This document shows positions 43,356 through 52,360 of a stretch of 64,000 bases of DNA, piece by piece. Under the pieces are notes generated by a model that saw only the letters and a program-made list of their open reading frames with translations, was not told the DNA's origin and made no database searches. Every line of letters begins with the position of its first letter. Positions within the stretch are counted from its first letter, which is position 1. The position numbers were made by a program, and so were the translations under genes. This DNA comes from Desulfosporosinus nitroreducens (GTDB taxonomy: Bacteria > Bacillota > Desulfitobacteriia > Desulfitobacteriales > Desulfitobacteriaceae): assembly GCF_023897015.1 (NCBI RefSeq), contig NZ_JAMHFY010000025.1, forward strand, positions 1 to 64,000, in the 5' to 3' direction.

Positions 43356-43779
43356 ATTCGATAAGTATGCAGTGTTTTCAGTAATTGGCTTTATAATTTT
43401 TATAACAGGCCTTGTACTGATAAAATCAATACCGGACGCACAGGGTATGGTGCGTGTATTACCATATCTTTGTGTAGGGATCGGAACTGGCTTATTTGGG
43501 CAAAACTTAGGCGAAATACTGAAAAACGCCGCACTAAAGAAGGAACCGCAAGCCGCAAAGCAAATTGAAGTAGAGGCAAACGACGAACGGAATATAGCCA
43601 TAAGCAATAAAGCAAAAGCAAAATCTTATGACTTGATGCTGATGGTATTTGCAGCACTGATGCTGGCCTTTGCTTTAATGCAGGTGGATATGTCTATGAT
43701 CCTAACCTTTGTGGCCGCCTATCTGTTTATTGTTTTCTCAAACATTTACTATCTGAATAAATACCAGAAAGAAATGTAG
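43342..43779 (+). CDS. small integral membrane protein paired with XRE regulator
   Basis: 145 residues from ATG 43342 after GAGGAGGCAAACA, which lies inside the regulator gene. There are four likely membrane helices (YAVFSVIGFIIFITGLVLI; VLPYLCVGIGTGLFG; LMLMVFAALMLAFALM; MILTFVAAYLFIVFS). Between helices two and three is a charged segment ending EVEANDERNIAISNKAKAK, typical of DUF2178-like proteins always found beside XRE genes. The function is unknown; the pair is probably a sensor-repressor or stress unit. Confidence 0.75.
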   Translation: MNKSKFDKYAVFSVIGFIIFITGLVLIKSIPDAQGMVRVLPYLCVGIGTGLFGQNLGEILKNAALKKEPQAAKQIEVEANDERNIAISNKAKAKSYDLMLMVFAALMLAFALMQVDMSMILTFVAAYLFIVFSNIYYLNKYQKEM

Positions 43780-43826
43780 CTTTATTCATGGCCAGTCCTC
43801 CGAATAAAGGATGCCGCCGCAACTCG

Positions 43827-45968
43827 TTATGCACCCCGCCGCACCTCCTCAGTATCTCCGTCGATCAGCCGGGTCAGCTCGCCGGAGCAGGTCAACGCCA
43901 GCCGATGCATCGCCCGCGTGCAGGCAATGTAAAGAAGGCTGCGGTCATAGTCGCTGGTGTAAGTCTTGCTGTTGGCCGCAGGAATGATGACCTCGTCAAA
44001 TTCCAGTCCCTTCGACATTTGGATGGAGGTGATGGATATCCCGTTTATAAACGCGGAGCTTTCGAGTGAAATCAACTGCACCTCATAATCCTGAGAAAGT
44101 CGATCGTAAAGGGCTTTAGCTTCGCTGTTGGTTTTCACGATAATGCCCAATGTCACCTTGTCGCCTTCTTCAAAAGCCTCAATCATCTCCTTTATCCGGG
44201 CCAGCTCTTCCTCTTTATTGCGGCATTGGATGAGCGCCGGTTCATCCCCGTGGCGCTCGACGGCTTCCAGAGCCGCGACATTCCGGATTCGCTTGGCAAA
44301 GGTGATGATCTCGTAGGTAGAGCGGTAACTCTTATTCAGCTCCACCACCTCTGCGCCCCCATAAAGCGCGCGCAGATCTTCGAAGTTGTGCAGGTGGTTC
44401 GGGTTGATGAATTGCCCGAAATCTCCCAGAATAGTCTTTTGGCATTTGAAGAGGATGTTCATCACCGCATATTGAATCGGCGTGTAATCCTGCATTTCGT
44501 CGATGACCAGATGCCGGATCACTTGGCTTTCCTGCAAACCCTCGAAAGCGGCCTGGAAATACATGAATGGAAAAACGTCCGCCCATTCCAGTGTTTTCTT
44601 TGCTGGCATCACAAACATATCGGGCATGTTCATCTGTTTATAAAAATCCTTATAGAGCTCCAGCGTGTTCTTTACCTTGAGCATCGAGGTCAGGCTTTTG
44701 AAGATGACTTTTACCCTTGGTAAAGTATCTTCCCTGTAATTCTCCGTCTCGAAGCGATCAAAGATATCATCCGCAATCATCTGAAGCCGCCGCTTTACTG
44801 GATGCTTGCTATAGGCATCAAAGCGTTGTTTTGTCCATTCGCACTTGGCCGTGAAGCGGCCAAAAGTGTAATCCCTAGGCTCGAAAATGCTATTTGACAT
44901 CTCCTCTAGGTATTTATCCACCAGCTCAACAAAATCGAGTGTGGATTTGAGGCGCACCCGCTTGGCCCATTTCGAATCGTTTGTTTCGAGCGGGTCCTTG
45001 TCGGGCTCGAAATCGATGATGCCTTCAAGTTGAACCTCCGCGATGTCCGCGAAGCTCATCCCATAGATCGGCTCTTCTCCCAATTCAGGCAGAACACTGG
45101 AAATATAGTCCCCGAATACCTTGTTGGGCGAAAGGATGGTCACATTCTTGGCCGCTAATCTATCCTTGAAGCGGTAGAGGAGGTAAGCGATTCTGTGCAG
45201 CGCAATGGATGTCTTGCCTGAGCCCGCGACCCCTTGAATGATAAGCGTCCCGGCCTTCTCGTTTCGGATAATCTGGTTCTGCTCCTTCTGGATGGTTGTA
45301 ATGATGGATTTCATCTTTTCTTCCGAGGTATGACTCAATTCGCGCTGCAGAATGTCGTCTTGGATGTTGACCGAGCTTTCCAACGTATATTCCATCTCGC
45401 CGTTCTTAATTTTAAATTGACGCTTCCGGGTCAAATCTCCATTGATCCTGCCAATCGGCGCGTCATATCCCGCCGGCCCAACCTCGCAGTCGTAGAACAT
45501 GCTTGCAACCGGGGAGCGCCAGTCGGAGATCAGGAGCTCGCTGTCATGGCTGAAAGCGAATCTGCCAACATAAAAGATGGCGGGTTCTTTCTTGGCTTCC
45601 TCGCGGAAGTCGATCCGAGCAAAGTAAGGGGATTCCTTAAGTTTAGCCAGCTTGTCCCGGGTCTCTACCGCAATAACCCCTTGATGATCGATTTGCCGTA
45701 AAGCGAGCTCATTTTGGAACATCTCGTGCGGGTCAATTTCGCCCTTATGCTGCACCATGTAGCGCTTGGAATCCCTATACTCTTTATCATATCCCTCAAC
45801 TGAATCTATCGCCTGCTGCAGAGCATCTTCTATTTTGGCTGAAATGTCAGCCAGGTGGGCGATTTCATCGGGGAAAGCAGGAGGCGCTTCCGCGTCTCTC
45901 TTCGTTTTTTCGTTTATCTGGGCAGGCGCAGTTTGTGTGCGCCCGCTGATCTGCTGTGCCTTATTCAT
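43827..45968 (-). CDS. helD: UvrD-like helicase, HelD (RNA polymerase recycling factor)
   Basis: 713 residues. An N-terminal coiled-coil arm (IEDALQQAIDSVEGYDKEYR) precedes the SF1 helicase core: Walker A GVAGSGKTSIALHRIAYLL, motif II VIDEMQDYTPIQYAV, GDFGQFINP, motif IV-V NKSYRSTYEI, and SIQMSKGLEFDEVIIPA, LLYIACTRAMHRL. HelD releases stalled RNA polymerase and in some species confers rifampicin tolerance. AAGGAGGATTCGC precedes ATG 45968, which overlaps the AraC-GNAT stop by 8 bases. Codons here look GC-richer than the flanks, a possible sign of transfer. Confidence 0.9.
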   Translation of the reverse strand: MNKAQQISGRTQTAPAQINEKTKRDAEAPPAFPDEIAHLADISAKIEDALQQAIDSVEGYDKEYRDSKRYMVQHKGEIDPHEMFQNELALRQIDHQGVIAVETRDKLAKLKESPYFARIDFREEAKKEPAIFYVGRFAFSHDSELLISDWRSPVASMFYDCEVGPAGYDAPIGRINGDLTRKRQFKIKNGEMEYTLESSVNIQDDILQRELSHTSEEKMKSIITTIQKEQNQIIRNEKAGTLIIQGVAGSGKTSIALHRIAYLLYRFKDRLAAKNVTILSPNKVFGDYISSVLPELGEEPIYGMSFADIAEVQLEGIIDFEPDKDPLETNDSKWAKRVRLKSTLDFVELVDKYLEEMSNSIFEPRDYTFGRFTAKCEWTKQRFDAYSKHPVKRRLQMIADDIFDRFETENYREDTLPRVKVIFKSLTSMLKVKNTLELYKDFYKQMNMPDMFVMPAKKTLEWADVFPFMYFQAAFEGLQESQVIRHLVIDEMQDYTPIQYAVMNILFKCQKTILGDFGQFINPNHLHNFEDLRALYGGAEVVELNKSYRSTYEIITFAKRIRNVAALEAVERHGDEPALIQCRNKEEELARIKEMIEAFEEGDKVTLGIIVKTNSEAKALYDRLSQDYEVQLISLESSAFINGISITSIQMSKGLEFDEVIIPAANSKTYTSDYDRSLLYIACTRAMHRLALTCSGELTRLIDGDTEEVRRGA

Positions 45969-46809
45969 GCGAATCCTCCTTGGGCAAGACCATTCTCTGA
46001 GTTGGATATCCGAATTCAGTCAGCAGCTCCGCCTCCGCGAATCCCAGTTCCTTCAGCGCCTTCCGATATCCGGTATCCGCTTTGTCACCCTCGCGAAATG
46101 TAGTTATACTGATTTCCTTGTTTTTCAAAAGCTCTGTTGTTGCTTTGTGCAAAAATAGCTTTGCAATCCCTTGTTTTCTATAAAGTGGATGAACCCCTAA
46201 AAAATCAATGCTCCCCGTTTGATAAGAAATCAGCATAATTCCAATGGCAAGATTGTTCTCTTTCATCATCAACGCGCGCTTTTCGGAAATATACTGTTTC
46301 AGTATTTTGATGTGCTCATGCTCAATAAGATTGGGGAAACCATCAATTACAAGCCGAACCAAGTCCATCCAGAGAGGTATATCTTCCTCCGTGGAAAATA
46401 GTATTTCCCTGCCAATATGGTTATCTGTTTTATCCCGGATGTCAGTTTTTTCGTTAAATATAAATTCTAATTGCAACGGATAAAACTCCTCGTTTTCTCT
46501 AAATTGATTAGGAGATTGTTTATACAATGCCTTGAAGATCGTTGTAAATGCCTGTTGGCTTTCATATCCGGCCAATAGCGCAATATCCAATATTGACTTT
46601 TCTGAAAAAACCAGCAGTTTTGCGGCTTCGGTTATTTGCCTGCGCTGCACATAATCATGTATGGTCAAACCAACTGCATCCGAAAACATGCGGTGCAGAT
46701 GATATTTTGAATAATGAACCGCCTTTGCAACAATATCCAAATCAAGGTTCACATTTAGATGGTTCTCAATATAAGCAATTGCCGAAATAACAGTTTTGAG
46801 ACTTCTCAT
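45961..46809 (-). CDS. AraC-type DNA-binding domain fused to a GNAT acetyltransferase
   Basis: 282 residues from ATG 46809 after GGAGGGGCATT. The first ~105 residues hold two helix-turn-helices of AraC/XylS type (AIAYIENHLNVNLDLDIVAK, HLHRMFSDAVGLTIHDYVQR, LDIALLAGYESQQAFTTIFK). The C-terminal ~130 residues are a GNAT domain (DFLGVHPLYRKQGIAKLFLH, GYRKALKELGFAEAELL). Such fusions could sense or modify a compound and regulate response genes. Coupling to helD suggests it controls that gene. Confidence 0.85.
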   Translation of the reverse strand: MRSLKTVISAIAYIENHLNVNLDLDIVAKAVHYSKYHLHRMFSDAVGLTIHDYVQRRQITEAAKLLVFSEKSILDIALLAGYESQQAFTTIFKALYKQSPNQFRENEEFYPLQLEFIFNEKTDIRDKTDNHIGREILFSTEEDIPLWMDLVRLVIDGFPNLIEHEHIKILKQYISEKRALMMKENNLAIGIMLISYQTGSIDFLGVHPLYRKQGIAKLFLHKATTELLKNKEISITTFREGDKADTGYRKALKELGFAEAELLTEFGYPTQRMVLPKEDSHE

Positions 46810-46888
46810 AATGCCCCTCCTCTCCATAAATAGTATACCAAAGCAAGCAGAACTTGTTTTAATCATTCTTGCTATTTTCGAATACCTC

Positions 46889-47110
46889 ACCACGGCAGAC
46901 GGAAATGTCGACATTATCGACTGCTTTAACAGTGGCATGGACTTACTCAATTGATTTACCTTGATTGTTGTTTCCACGCTAATCAAACCCTCCTTATTCT
47001 TTTCTTTGTATAAAAAGAATAACACCAGAACAAAGTCTGGTGTTAATGTGTAGGGTTTGTTTTGAACTGCTTTTATTATGGAGGGTTCCAGCTATAACCG
47101 ATGAGAATAA
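46889..47110 (-). repeat. duplicated junction module, copy 2
   Basis: Same content as 34127-34310: terminator hairpin, ribosome site and the start of an ABC ATPase (TTIKVNQLSKS). Here one base is lost at the TAT codon, shifting the frame, but the segment reaches slightly further (ISVCRGEVFE). Confidence 0.75.
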
Positions 47111-47421
47111 ATCGCAAGGAAGTAAGCATCAAACCGACTGTATGAATATTTCAGTTTCATAGAGCCATTAAAGCAGTTCTCTGGGACCGTAATATTCACC
47201 CTCCAGGCATTCACGGAATACCCTCGAACCAGTTCTGCTTCTGCTTCTTCTTCATTTATATTTCCATATGGTCCCTTGGGGAATTATTTTCATAAGGCGT
47301 GATGATAAAAAAGCGCTGACAAAGTCATATTTGTCGGCAGTCTCATCTTCACTTAATTAATCTGATTGTACTTCCGGTCATAACTTTTTGGATGACATCT
47401 TTTTATTGTACATAACGATAC
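47111..47421 (-). pseudogene. unrecognised C-terminal gene fragment
   Basis: A minus-strand frame EEEAEAELVRGYSVNAWRVN, then ITVPENCFNGSMKLKYSYS, runs to a stop at 47096. It looks protein-like but has no start and no family I know. Confidence 0.3.
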
Positions 47422-47463
47422 AAGCGATTAGCTGGTCTACCAGTCCAGACAAATCGCTTTTTC
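47422..47463. terminator. probable terminator
   Basis: AAGCGATT and AATCGCTT close over a self-pairing centre (CTGGTCTACCAG) and a T-run follows. Confidence 0.55.
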
Positions 47464-47472
47464 TACTCTACT

Positions 47473-47615
47473 CTGAAAAAGAAATTTGCCTGCTCTAGCA
47501 TTGCAGGAGAAAAGTCGGTTATTTCTAATGATTCACTGGCTAAAGCTATCTGGGACGACATAATGCCTGGTCCGACTGCCAATTCAATAACCTTCACATC
47601 CCCCTGAATTAAGGG
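47473..47615 (-). pseudogene. SAM-dependent methyltransferase fragment
   Basis: The frame reads GDVKVIELAVGPGIMSSQIA, then LEITDFSPAMLEQANFF: motif I with the first beta-strand and the following DxSxxML motif. Only ~45 residues remain. Confidence 0.55.
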
Positions 47616-47626
47616 GCTATGTTCTT

Positions 47627-47950
47627 TTATTCGCTATCGTTTTCCTCAAACAATCTCGTATAGTAAAATCCACTTGTATATAATGCTCCTGCAGGATTAT
47701 GAGCAAGTACACGATCCTTAGTAATAAGCGTTGTCACAGGTGCCTCTGAGTACTTAATAAATATTGAGTCATGACCAACACATAGCCCGACTATCACATT
47801 TAAGTCTGTCTTTTCTTTATTAAGTAACTTTGCTTGCAAAACAGGATTACATAAGGATTCATGACTGCCCTTTTTAATTTTGAACTTTTTGTCTATTCCG
47901 ATTTCTGTTTTGTCAGTTGAGCTTACTTTACAGATCACACAATAACTTTC
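47627..47950 (-). pseudogene. DUF1847 protein, C-terminal half
   Basis: From about residue 25 the frame follows the conserved DUF1847 tail: [59 protein letters not shown]. The zinc-binding N-terminal half is missing and a TAA lies a few codons before the first family residues. Full proteins are ~200 residues. Probably not functional. Confidence 0.65.
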
Positions 47951-47996
47951 CAGCCCTTATAAAATCGAATGTAATTATATCCCATTTGCTCTATTT

Positions 47997-48866
47997 CTAT
48001 ATTTCAACTTCTGATAAAGCTAAATTCATTGCATTCCCCCCAACCTTGACTTCGAGAATTTCATTTTCCTTTACTGTTAACGATACTAGGATTTCAGATG
48101 GCTTTTTCATGGAATAACCTTGTTCAAATACAATGTTCGATGCCTGCTCGTTATTGATTTTTCCATAGTGATACAGGTAGCAGCCAAGTGCACCATTTGA
48201 GGTTCCTGTTGCCGATTCTTCTGGGATATCATATAACGGAGCAAAGTTTCTGCAATTAGCGTAAGCACCATGTAAGGATTCTAAGGCAAAAACATGATAC
48301 CCAACTGCATTGTATTTTTGGCTAATTTTTTTAATTTTTTCCATATCCGGTTTTATTGCATTTAAAATCTTAATGCTTTTTACGGGAACCATAATATCCC
48401 GAAGTCCTGTTGATACGACTTGGACCGACAAATCTTCCGGCATTTGCGAAGCTTTGATATTTAATGAATCGGCAAGTTCATCTTTATCTATGATTTCCGA
48501 AAACACAGGAACCGGCTGATTCATCATAATGGAGTTATCTTCTTTAATTTCAATTCCCAAGATTCCGGCTTTGGTCTCCTGTTTATACGTACCTGGTTTT
48601 AACAATCCCAGACTTGCCATTGTATAGAAGGTTGCAATCGTTGCATGACCGCATAAATCAACCTCTTCATTTGGCGTAAAGAATCTCACGTTAAAGTCTG
48701 CTACGTTTGATCGCAATATAAAAGCGGTTTCGCTAATTCCTAGAATTGCAGCAATTTTTCTCATTTCCTTTTCCGATAATGAATCTGCATTAGTCACAAC
48801 ACCTGCTGCATTTCCACCTTCTTTCGTTTTAGCAAATGAATTTAATGTATATACGTTTACTTTCAT
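47997..48866 (-). CDS. PhzF family isomerase-like protein
   Basis: 289 residues from ATG 48866 after AAGGAG. The diaminopimelate-epimerase-like double fold is recognisable: VYTLNSFAKTKEGGNAAGVV, the catalytic Glu in ISETAFI, then DLCGHATIATFYTM and the second-half motifs RNFAPLYDIPEESATGTSNG and EQGYSMKKPSEI. Some relatives isomerise phenazine precursors; most, as here, have no phz neighbours and an unknown substrate. A terminator-like hairpin is at 49027. Confidence 0.88.
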   Translation of the reverse strand: MKVNVYTLNSFAKTKEGGNAAGVVTNADSLSEKEMRKIAAILGISETAFILRSNVADFNVRFFTPNEEVDLCGHATIATFYTMASLGLLKPGTYKQETKAGILGIEIKEDNSIMMNQPVPVFSEIIDKDELADSLNIKASQMPEDLSVQVVSTGLRDIMVPVKSIKILNAIKPDMEKIKKISQKYNAVGYHVFALESLHGAYANCRNFAPLYDIPEESATGTSNGALGCYLYHYGKINNEQASNIVFEQGYSMKKPSEILVSLTVKENEILEVKVGGNAMNLALSEVEI

Positions 48867-49579
48867 AATCAATTCTCCTTATAAATTTACAATCGTTCCG
48901 ATATTCTTTATATCCATATCCGCCTTTCCCTCAACTAAATCAGCAGAAACAAGCGGCAATATAGTTGCCAGATTATTTGCTTTCTGTCGATACATATCGT
49001 AATCACCCTTTCATAATTTATATAAACAAAACCTTCCCTAACTATAATGTTTCGGAAAGGTTATAAGTATCATATTTAGCATTAAACAACTATTTTAAAT
49101 GAAAATAGTTTGGCCGTACTGAGTCGTACTCTAATATGATACAAATATAATCTTATCCAAAATTTATAGTAGTTTAAACTAGCTCAAATAACACATCTCC
49201 GCGGTAGAGATAGTTCCGAACTTAACGATACTACTGTAAATCCTGAAAATTGAATAAGATTATATGATCATTTTAACTAGCCACCTCATAATTAATCGTT
49301 TTAAATTTATTCAGCATATAAATTATATGCCATTTGAGAAATATAAGTCAATAATTATGAATCCGAACGCGTGTTCAACACCCCCATATTTATAAAAAAG
49401 CCCGATGTCATCTATAAAAACCCCTAAAAAATCGGGCCGAAAAATGCACTTTTTCGGCCTGTTTTTGTCCAATTTTTGCTCCAAAACCACTACATATAGT
49501 GGTTGGCATGCCTTATATGTCCTTCTGACCACAATTCGCCATCAGAACTATACTCTCAACGTGCCGCGTCCAAATCGGG
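48867..49579. other. gene-free stretch with repeated hairpins
   Basis: 49027-49066 repeats the hairpin at 42437. 49399-49467 holds two consecutive stems, AGCCCGAT/ATCGGGC and GGCCGAAAAA/TTTTTCGGCC with TGTTTTTG after it, a likely terminator. 49535-49565 repeats the string at 2204. No gene is supported. Confidence 0.5.
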
Positions 49580-49922
49580 GTCAATGAGCCTCACCTGGGT
49601 CAGAAACCTGGCAAAGACATTGCGCACCGGCGGGTTTAAGTATTGCAGGTTTTCCTCCACGCCGGTCACAATGTCCTCGTTTCGCAGGTAGGCTGTGGTT
49701 ATGCTGGACAGCGCCGTTTCCAGCTCTGCGATATCCTTTTTGTATAGCTGGGCATGGCCACGAACAGCCCCTTGCTGCTGTCCACCACCTTGACTTTGCG
49801 GATAGCAAAGGCTTTTACGCTGCCCTCCGGACGGATGGAGCCGATCTAAACATCCACTTTCATAGGGACCTGCGCCGTACTTTCCGGTGCGGCGGCTTGC
49901 GTGTTTTCCGTTTTTTTCATGG
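49580..49922 (-). pseudogene. SpoVG-like conjugative-element protein, broken
   Basis: ATG follows GGAGGAGAAGCCC and encodes MKKTENTQAAAPESTAQVPM, then KVDV, a TAG stop, IGSIRPEGSVKAFAIRKVKV and VDSSKGLFVAMPSYTK. This is the SpoVG-like protein carried by Tn916/CTn-type elements. A deletion removes the middle, and then a different frame gives ELETALSSITTAYLRNEDIV, TGVEENLQYLNPPVRNVFAR. It is a remnant of an integrative conjugative element. Confidence 0.6.
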
Positions 49923-50008
49923 GCTTCTCCTCCTTGTCTTCAGTTGTTGACATTAAAAGCTCTGCAATCTATGATGAAAGAGATAGTAGACTGAAATTGA
50001 TTATTGGA

Positions 50009-50175
50009 GGGATACCGTCCGGTCGGGGCAGTAATCTGCGCCAACCGGAAAAGAAAGATTGAGCGGATACAGACTTAAGGTGCCTTTTTCTAAGGCGTTT
50101 TTTGCTGTGTCCGTTCATCTTTCGGCGGTATCCCTTTTTGACTTTCAGGGGATACCGTTATAAAACAGTATCCCC
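50009..50175 (+). promoter_or_regulatory. attenuator-like leader of the methyltransferase gene
   Basis: Four segments can pair in alternative ways: A GGGATACCG (50009-50017), B CGGTATCCC (50126-50134), C GGGGATACCG (50148-50157) and D GTATCCCC (50168-50175). A:B leaves C:D free to form a stem followed by CTTTT; B:C would prevent it. A separate 13-base stem (TGAGCGGATACAG/CTGTGTCCGTTCA) lies between A and B. A GTG ORF of 27 codons (50080-50163) runs through B and C. Confidence 0.6.
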
Positions 50176-50217
50176 CTTTTCAGTCTGCTATCAAATTAAT
50201 TTAGAAAGGAAAATATT

Positions 50218-51051
50218 ATGCTTACTTTAGATGATTTAATAAACGCCGACCGGTGCCCGGCACCGTATGAGCCAGGCGAGGAGCTTTGGAACGATCCTCA
50301 TATTTCAAAAATGATGCTTGAGGCACACCTTTCAACCGATACCGATGCCGCAAGCTATATGCCGGAAAAAATTCAAGAAATCTGTGAATTTTTAGCTCGG
50401 ACAATGGTTCTTAAAAGCGGAGACTCGATTGTAGACCTTGGATGCGGCCCTGGGCTTTACTGTTCGCGGCTTGTTCAAAAGGGCTTTTACCTGACCGGAA
50501 TAGATAGGTCGGAAAGCTCAATCTGTTATGCCAGAAATCAAAATCACGATAAACATGCAAATTATATTCTGGCAAGTTACCTGAATCCGTTTGGCTCAAA
50601 CCAATTTGACGCAGCTTTGATGATTTCACAGGACTACGGCGTTCTTAGCCCAGAAAACAGGAAAATATTACTTAGCAACATCCGCAATGCCCTTAAGCCG
50701 AACGGATATTTTGCTTTTGATGTTTCCAGTATGACTGCTTTTCAGAATAGGACAAATGGCACAGCCTCCAAATGGTATGCGTCCGGGGCGGGATTCTGGA
50801 GACCCCATAAACACTTTGTTCTGGAGAAAACGATTATTTATCCGGATATGCCCACACTGTGCGACTCTGTAGTTGTATGTGATTCCGGTGTAAAGGCATA
50901 TCATATCTATCAGTCTTTCTTTTCCCCAGAGTCCATCCGTTCAGAACTCGAAGAAAATGGGTTTCAGGTAGAGGCAGTACTATCAAATCTACGCGGTGAG
51001 AAATTCAATGAAGCTTCACCTGCGCTAGGCGTCATTTGTAAAAAAGCCTAG
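50218..51051 (+). CDS. class I SAM-dependent methyltransferase behind attenuator leader
   Basis: 277 residues. Motif I is IVDLGCGPGLYCSRLVQ near residue 72, then LTGIDRSESSICYAR, a motif-IV-like QFDAALMISQDYG, and RNALKPNGYFAFDVSSM. The C-terminal region closes with IRSELEENGFQVEAVLSNL. The substrate is unknown; it could be a small molecule or an antibiotic. AGAAAGGAAAATATT precedes the ATG. The leader upstream makes it likely to be inducible, as with some ribosome-linked resistance genes, though this enzyme does not look like an Erm or Cfr. A hairpin terminator follows. Confidence 0.82.
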   Translation: MLTLDDLINADRCPAPYEPGEELWNDPHISKMMLEAHLSTDTDAASYMPEKIQEICEFLARTMVLKSGDSIVDLGCGPGLYCSRLVQKGFYLTGIDRSESSICYARNQNHDKHANYILASYLNPFGSNQFDAALMISQDYGVLSPENRKILLSNIRNALKPNGYFAFDVSSMTAFQNRTNGTASKWYASGAGFWRPHKHFVLEKTIIYPDMPTLCDSVVVCDSGVKAYHIYQSFFSPESIRSELEENGFQVEAVLSNLRGEKFNEASPALGVICKKA

Positions 51052-51066
51052 GATATTTGCTTGTTC

Positions 51067-51103
51067 AGCACACCAGGCAGCCTTATGACTGTCCTGGTGT
51101 GCT
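51067..51103 (+). terminator. hairpin terminator after methyltransferase
   Basis: AGCACACCAGG pairs exactly with CCTGGTGTGCT over a 15-base loop; only a weak AT tail follows. Confidence 0.65.
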
Positions 51104-51750
51104 ATAAATTCATGGTTTGACTGTTTTACTGCTCTGGCGACTTGAGTGCAATCTCCTTAAAGCCGAACCTTTCCGGCAACTCATCATAGCCAATGAATTT
51201 CATCACATACCAAGGATACTCCAATCAAGCCTTGCATTAAAGGCGGTGATTAATCCAGCGCCCCGACGAAGTTATAAACAAGGATGATGTTCTGCTCCAA
51301 AACGCCGTTATTTAAGTGGCTTATAAATAAATTCTAAAGACTTTGAGAAAACTCAAGCAATCTCAAGGAAATGCTTTTACCGCCTGTCTCTTTTGGTTAG
51401 AGAAACCTTCAAATCTTTGTGTTTGTCAAAAGAAAAAGGGTTAGACCGTCCCAAAAAAGACGATCTAGCATTACAAAGAAATATATTTCCGCGCCACAAA
51501 AAATATTATTAAATTCGCAGCTTACAAATTTCCATCCTCATACCGGCGTCCTATCCTTTTGCGGAATGTCTTTTCAGATACCGCTATAGGATATGCCGAG
51601 CCCCCAGACAAGCGTGAGGACTATAGCGCCAAAAAAAATTCGGTTTGGACAAAGATGCTTCCCTACAGTAACCATAGTACAAGCATATCCATATTATATA
51701 CAACCATGCCGAATCCATCGGCCTCTGGATCAAGAGGGGAGGGAAAAGAG
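51104..51750. other. decayed stretch
   Basis: On the minus strand 51123-51220 a frame reads LEYPWYVMKFIGYDELPERF then GFKEIALKSPEQ and stops, the tail of an unknown protein. Nothing else is supported up to the DUF1659 gene. Confidence 0.3.
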
Positions 51751-51984
51751 ATGCCTATCATGGATAAGCCGTTAACTTCAACCTTAGTGCTGAAATATGA
51801 AGACGGGTTGACACCTGCCGGCGGTCCCCAAATCAAGCAAAAGAGCTTAAACTACGTGAGGCCCGATGCTGATCATGGATCCCTCCACGAGGTTGCTGCC
51901 GCCCTATTCGGTCTTTCGGAAAAGCCGCTCAATACCGTGATTTTGCGTGATAGTACGGAGTTAGTGGAAGAACCGGAAGAATAA
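51751..51984 (+). CDS. DUF1659 family protein
   Basis: 77 residues from ATG 51751, which follows GAGGGGAGGGAAAAGAG. The product LTSTLVLKYEDGLTPAGGPQ, then KSLNYVRPDADHGSLHEVAA and ALFGLSEKPLNTVILRDS, fits the DUF1659 family, small Firmicute proteins normally found with DUF2922 and YvrJ genes. A short ORF with a GGAGACC site at 52157 (MKKTDGATVYCRV, then stop) and a hydrophobic ORF at 52265 stand where those partners would be, but neither matches them. A terminator follows at 52005. Confidence 0.75.
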   Translation: MPIMDKPLTSTLVLKYEDGLTPAGGPQIKQKSLNYVRPDADHGSLHEVAAALFGLSEKPLNTVILRDSTELVEEPEE

Positions 51985-52004
51985 TGCCCTCTCACTCTTG
52001 GATG

Positions 52005-52042
52005 GGGCTGTGTCGAAACTTTTGTTTCACACAGCCCTTTGA
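52005..52042 (+). terminator. rho-independent terminator
   Basis: GGGCTGTGT-C-GAAAC pairs with GTTTC-ACACAGCCC and is followed by TTT. Confidence 0.75.
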
Positions 52043-52264
52043 AAAGAAAAAACATAGCCTCTTATGCTCCTGCCGCATGGGCTTACACAAATGAAATTCC
52101 GTAGGTACTCCCGCCTGCCTTAGTCTTGCTGCATAATCCAATAAAGGAGACCCCCCATGAAAAAAACAGATGGCGCAACGGTCTATTGTAGAGTGCTTTA
52201 GAGGAATGCTAAAGGGATCTTATCTATCAACCCTTAAAACACTAATCTTTGCTTGAGGTGAATA

Positions 52265-52352
52265 ATGGCTATCTCTATACAACCAGTTGCAATACTATTA
52301 ATAATCATTGTCCTAAGCAATTGCCTTATGAGTTTCGGGAAAAGCAATGTGC
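52265..52352 (+). CDS. short hydrophobic ORF, probably 3'-truncated
   Basis: GAGGTGAATA precedes ATG and the product begins MAISIQPVAILLIIIVLSNC, a single membrane helix. Beyond ~30 codons the frame runs into the antisense of the UvrA fusion gene, so the native end seems lost. Confidence 0.35.
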
Positions 52353-52360
52353 TGAATAGA

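Noticed and set aside
46810-47025. Extended AraC-GNAT start at 47025
   Set aside because: The extra N-terminus is the truncated, frameshifted ABC ATPase start; a proper ribosome site lies before ATG 46809.
49323-49532. 69-codon minus-strand frame
   Set aside because: It is the translation of two terminator hairpins.
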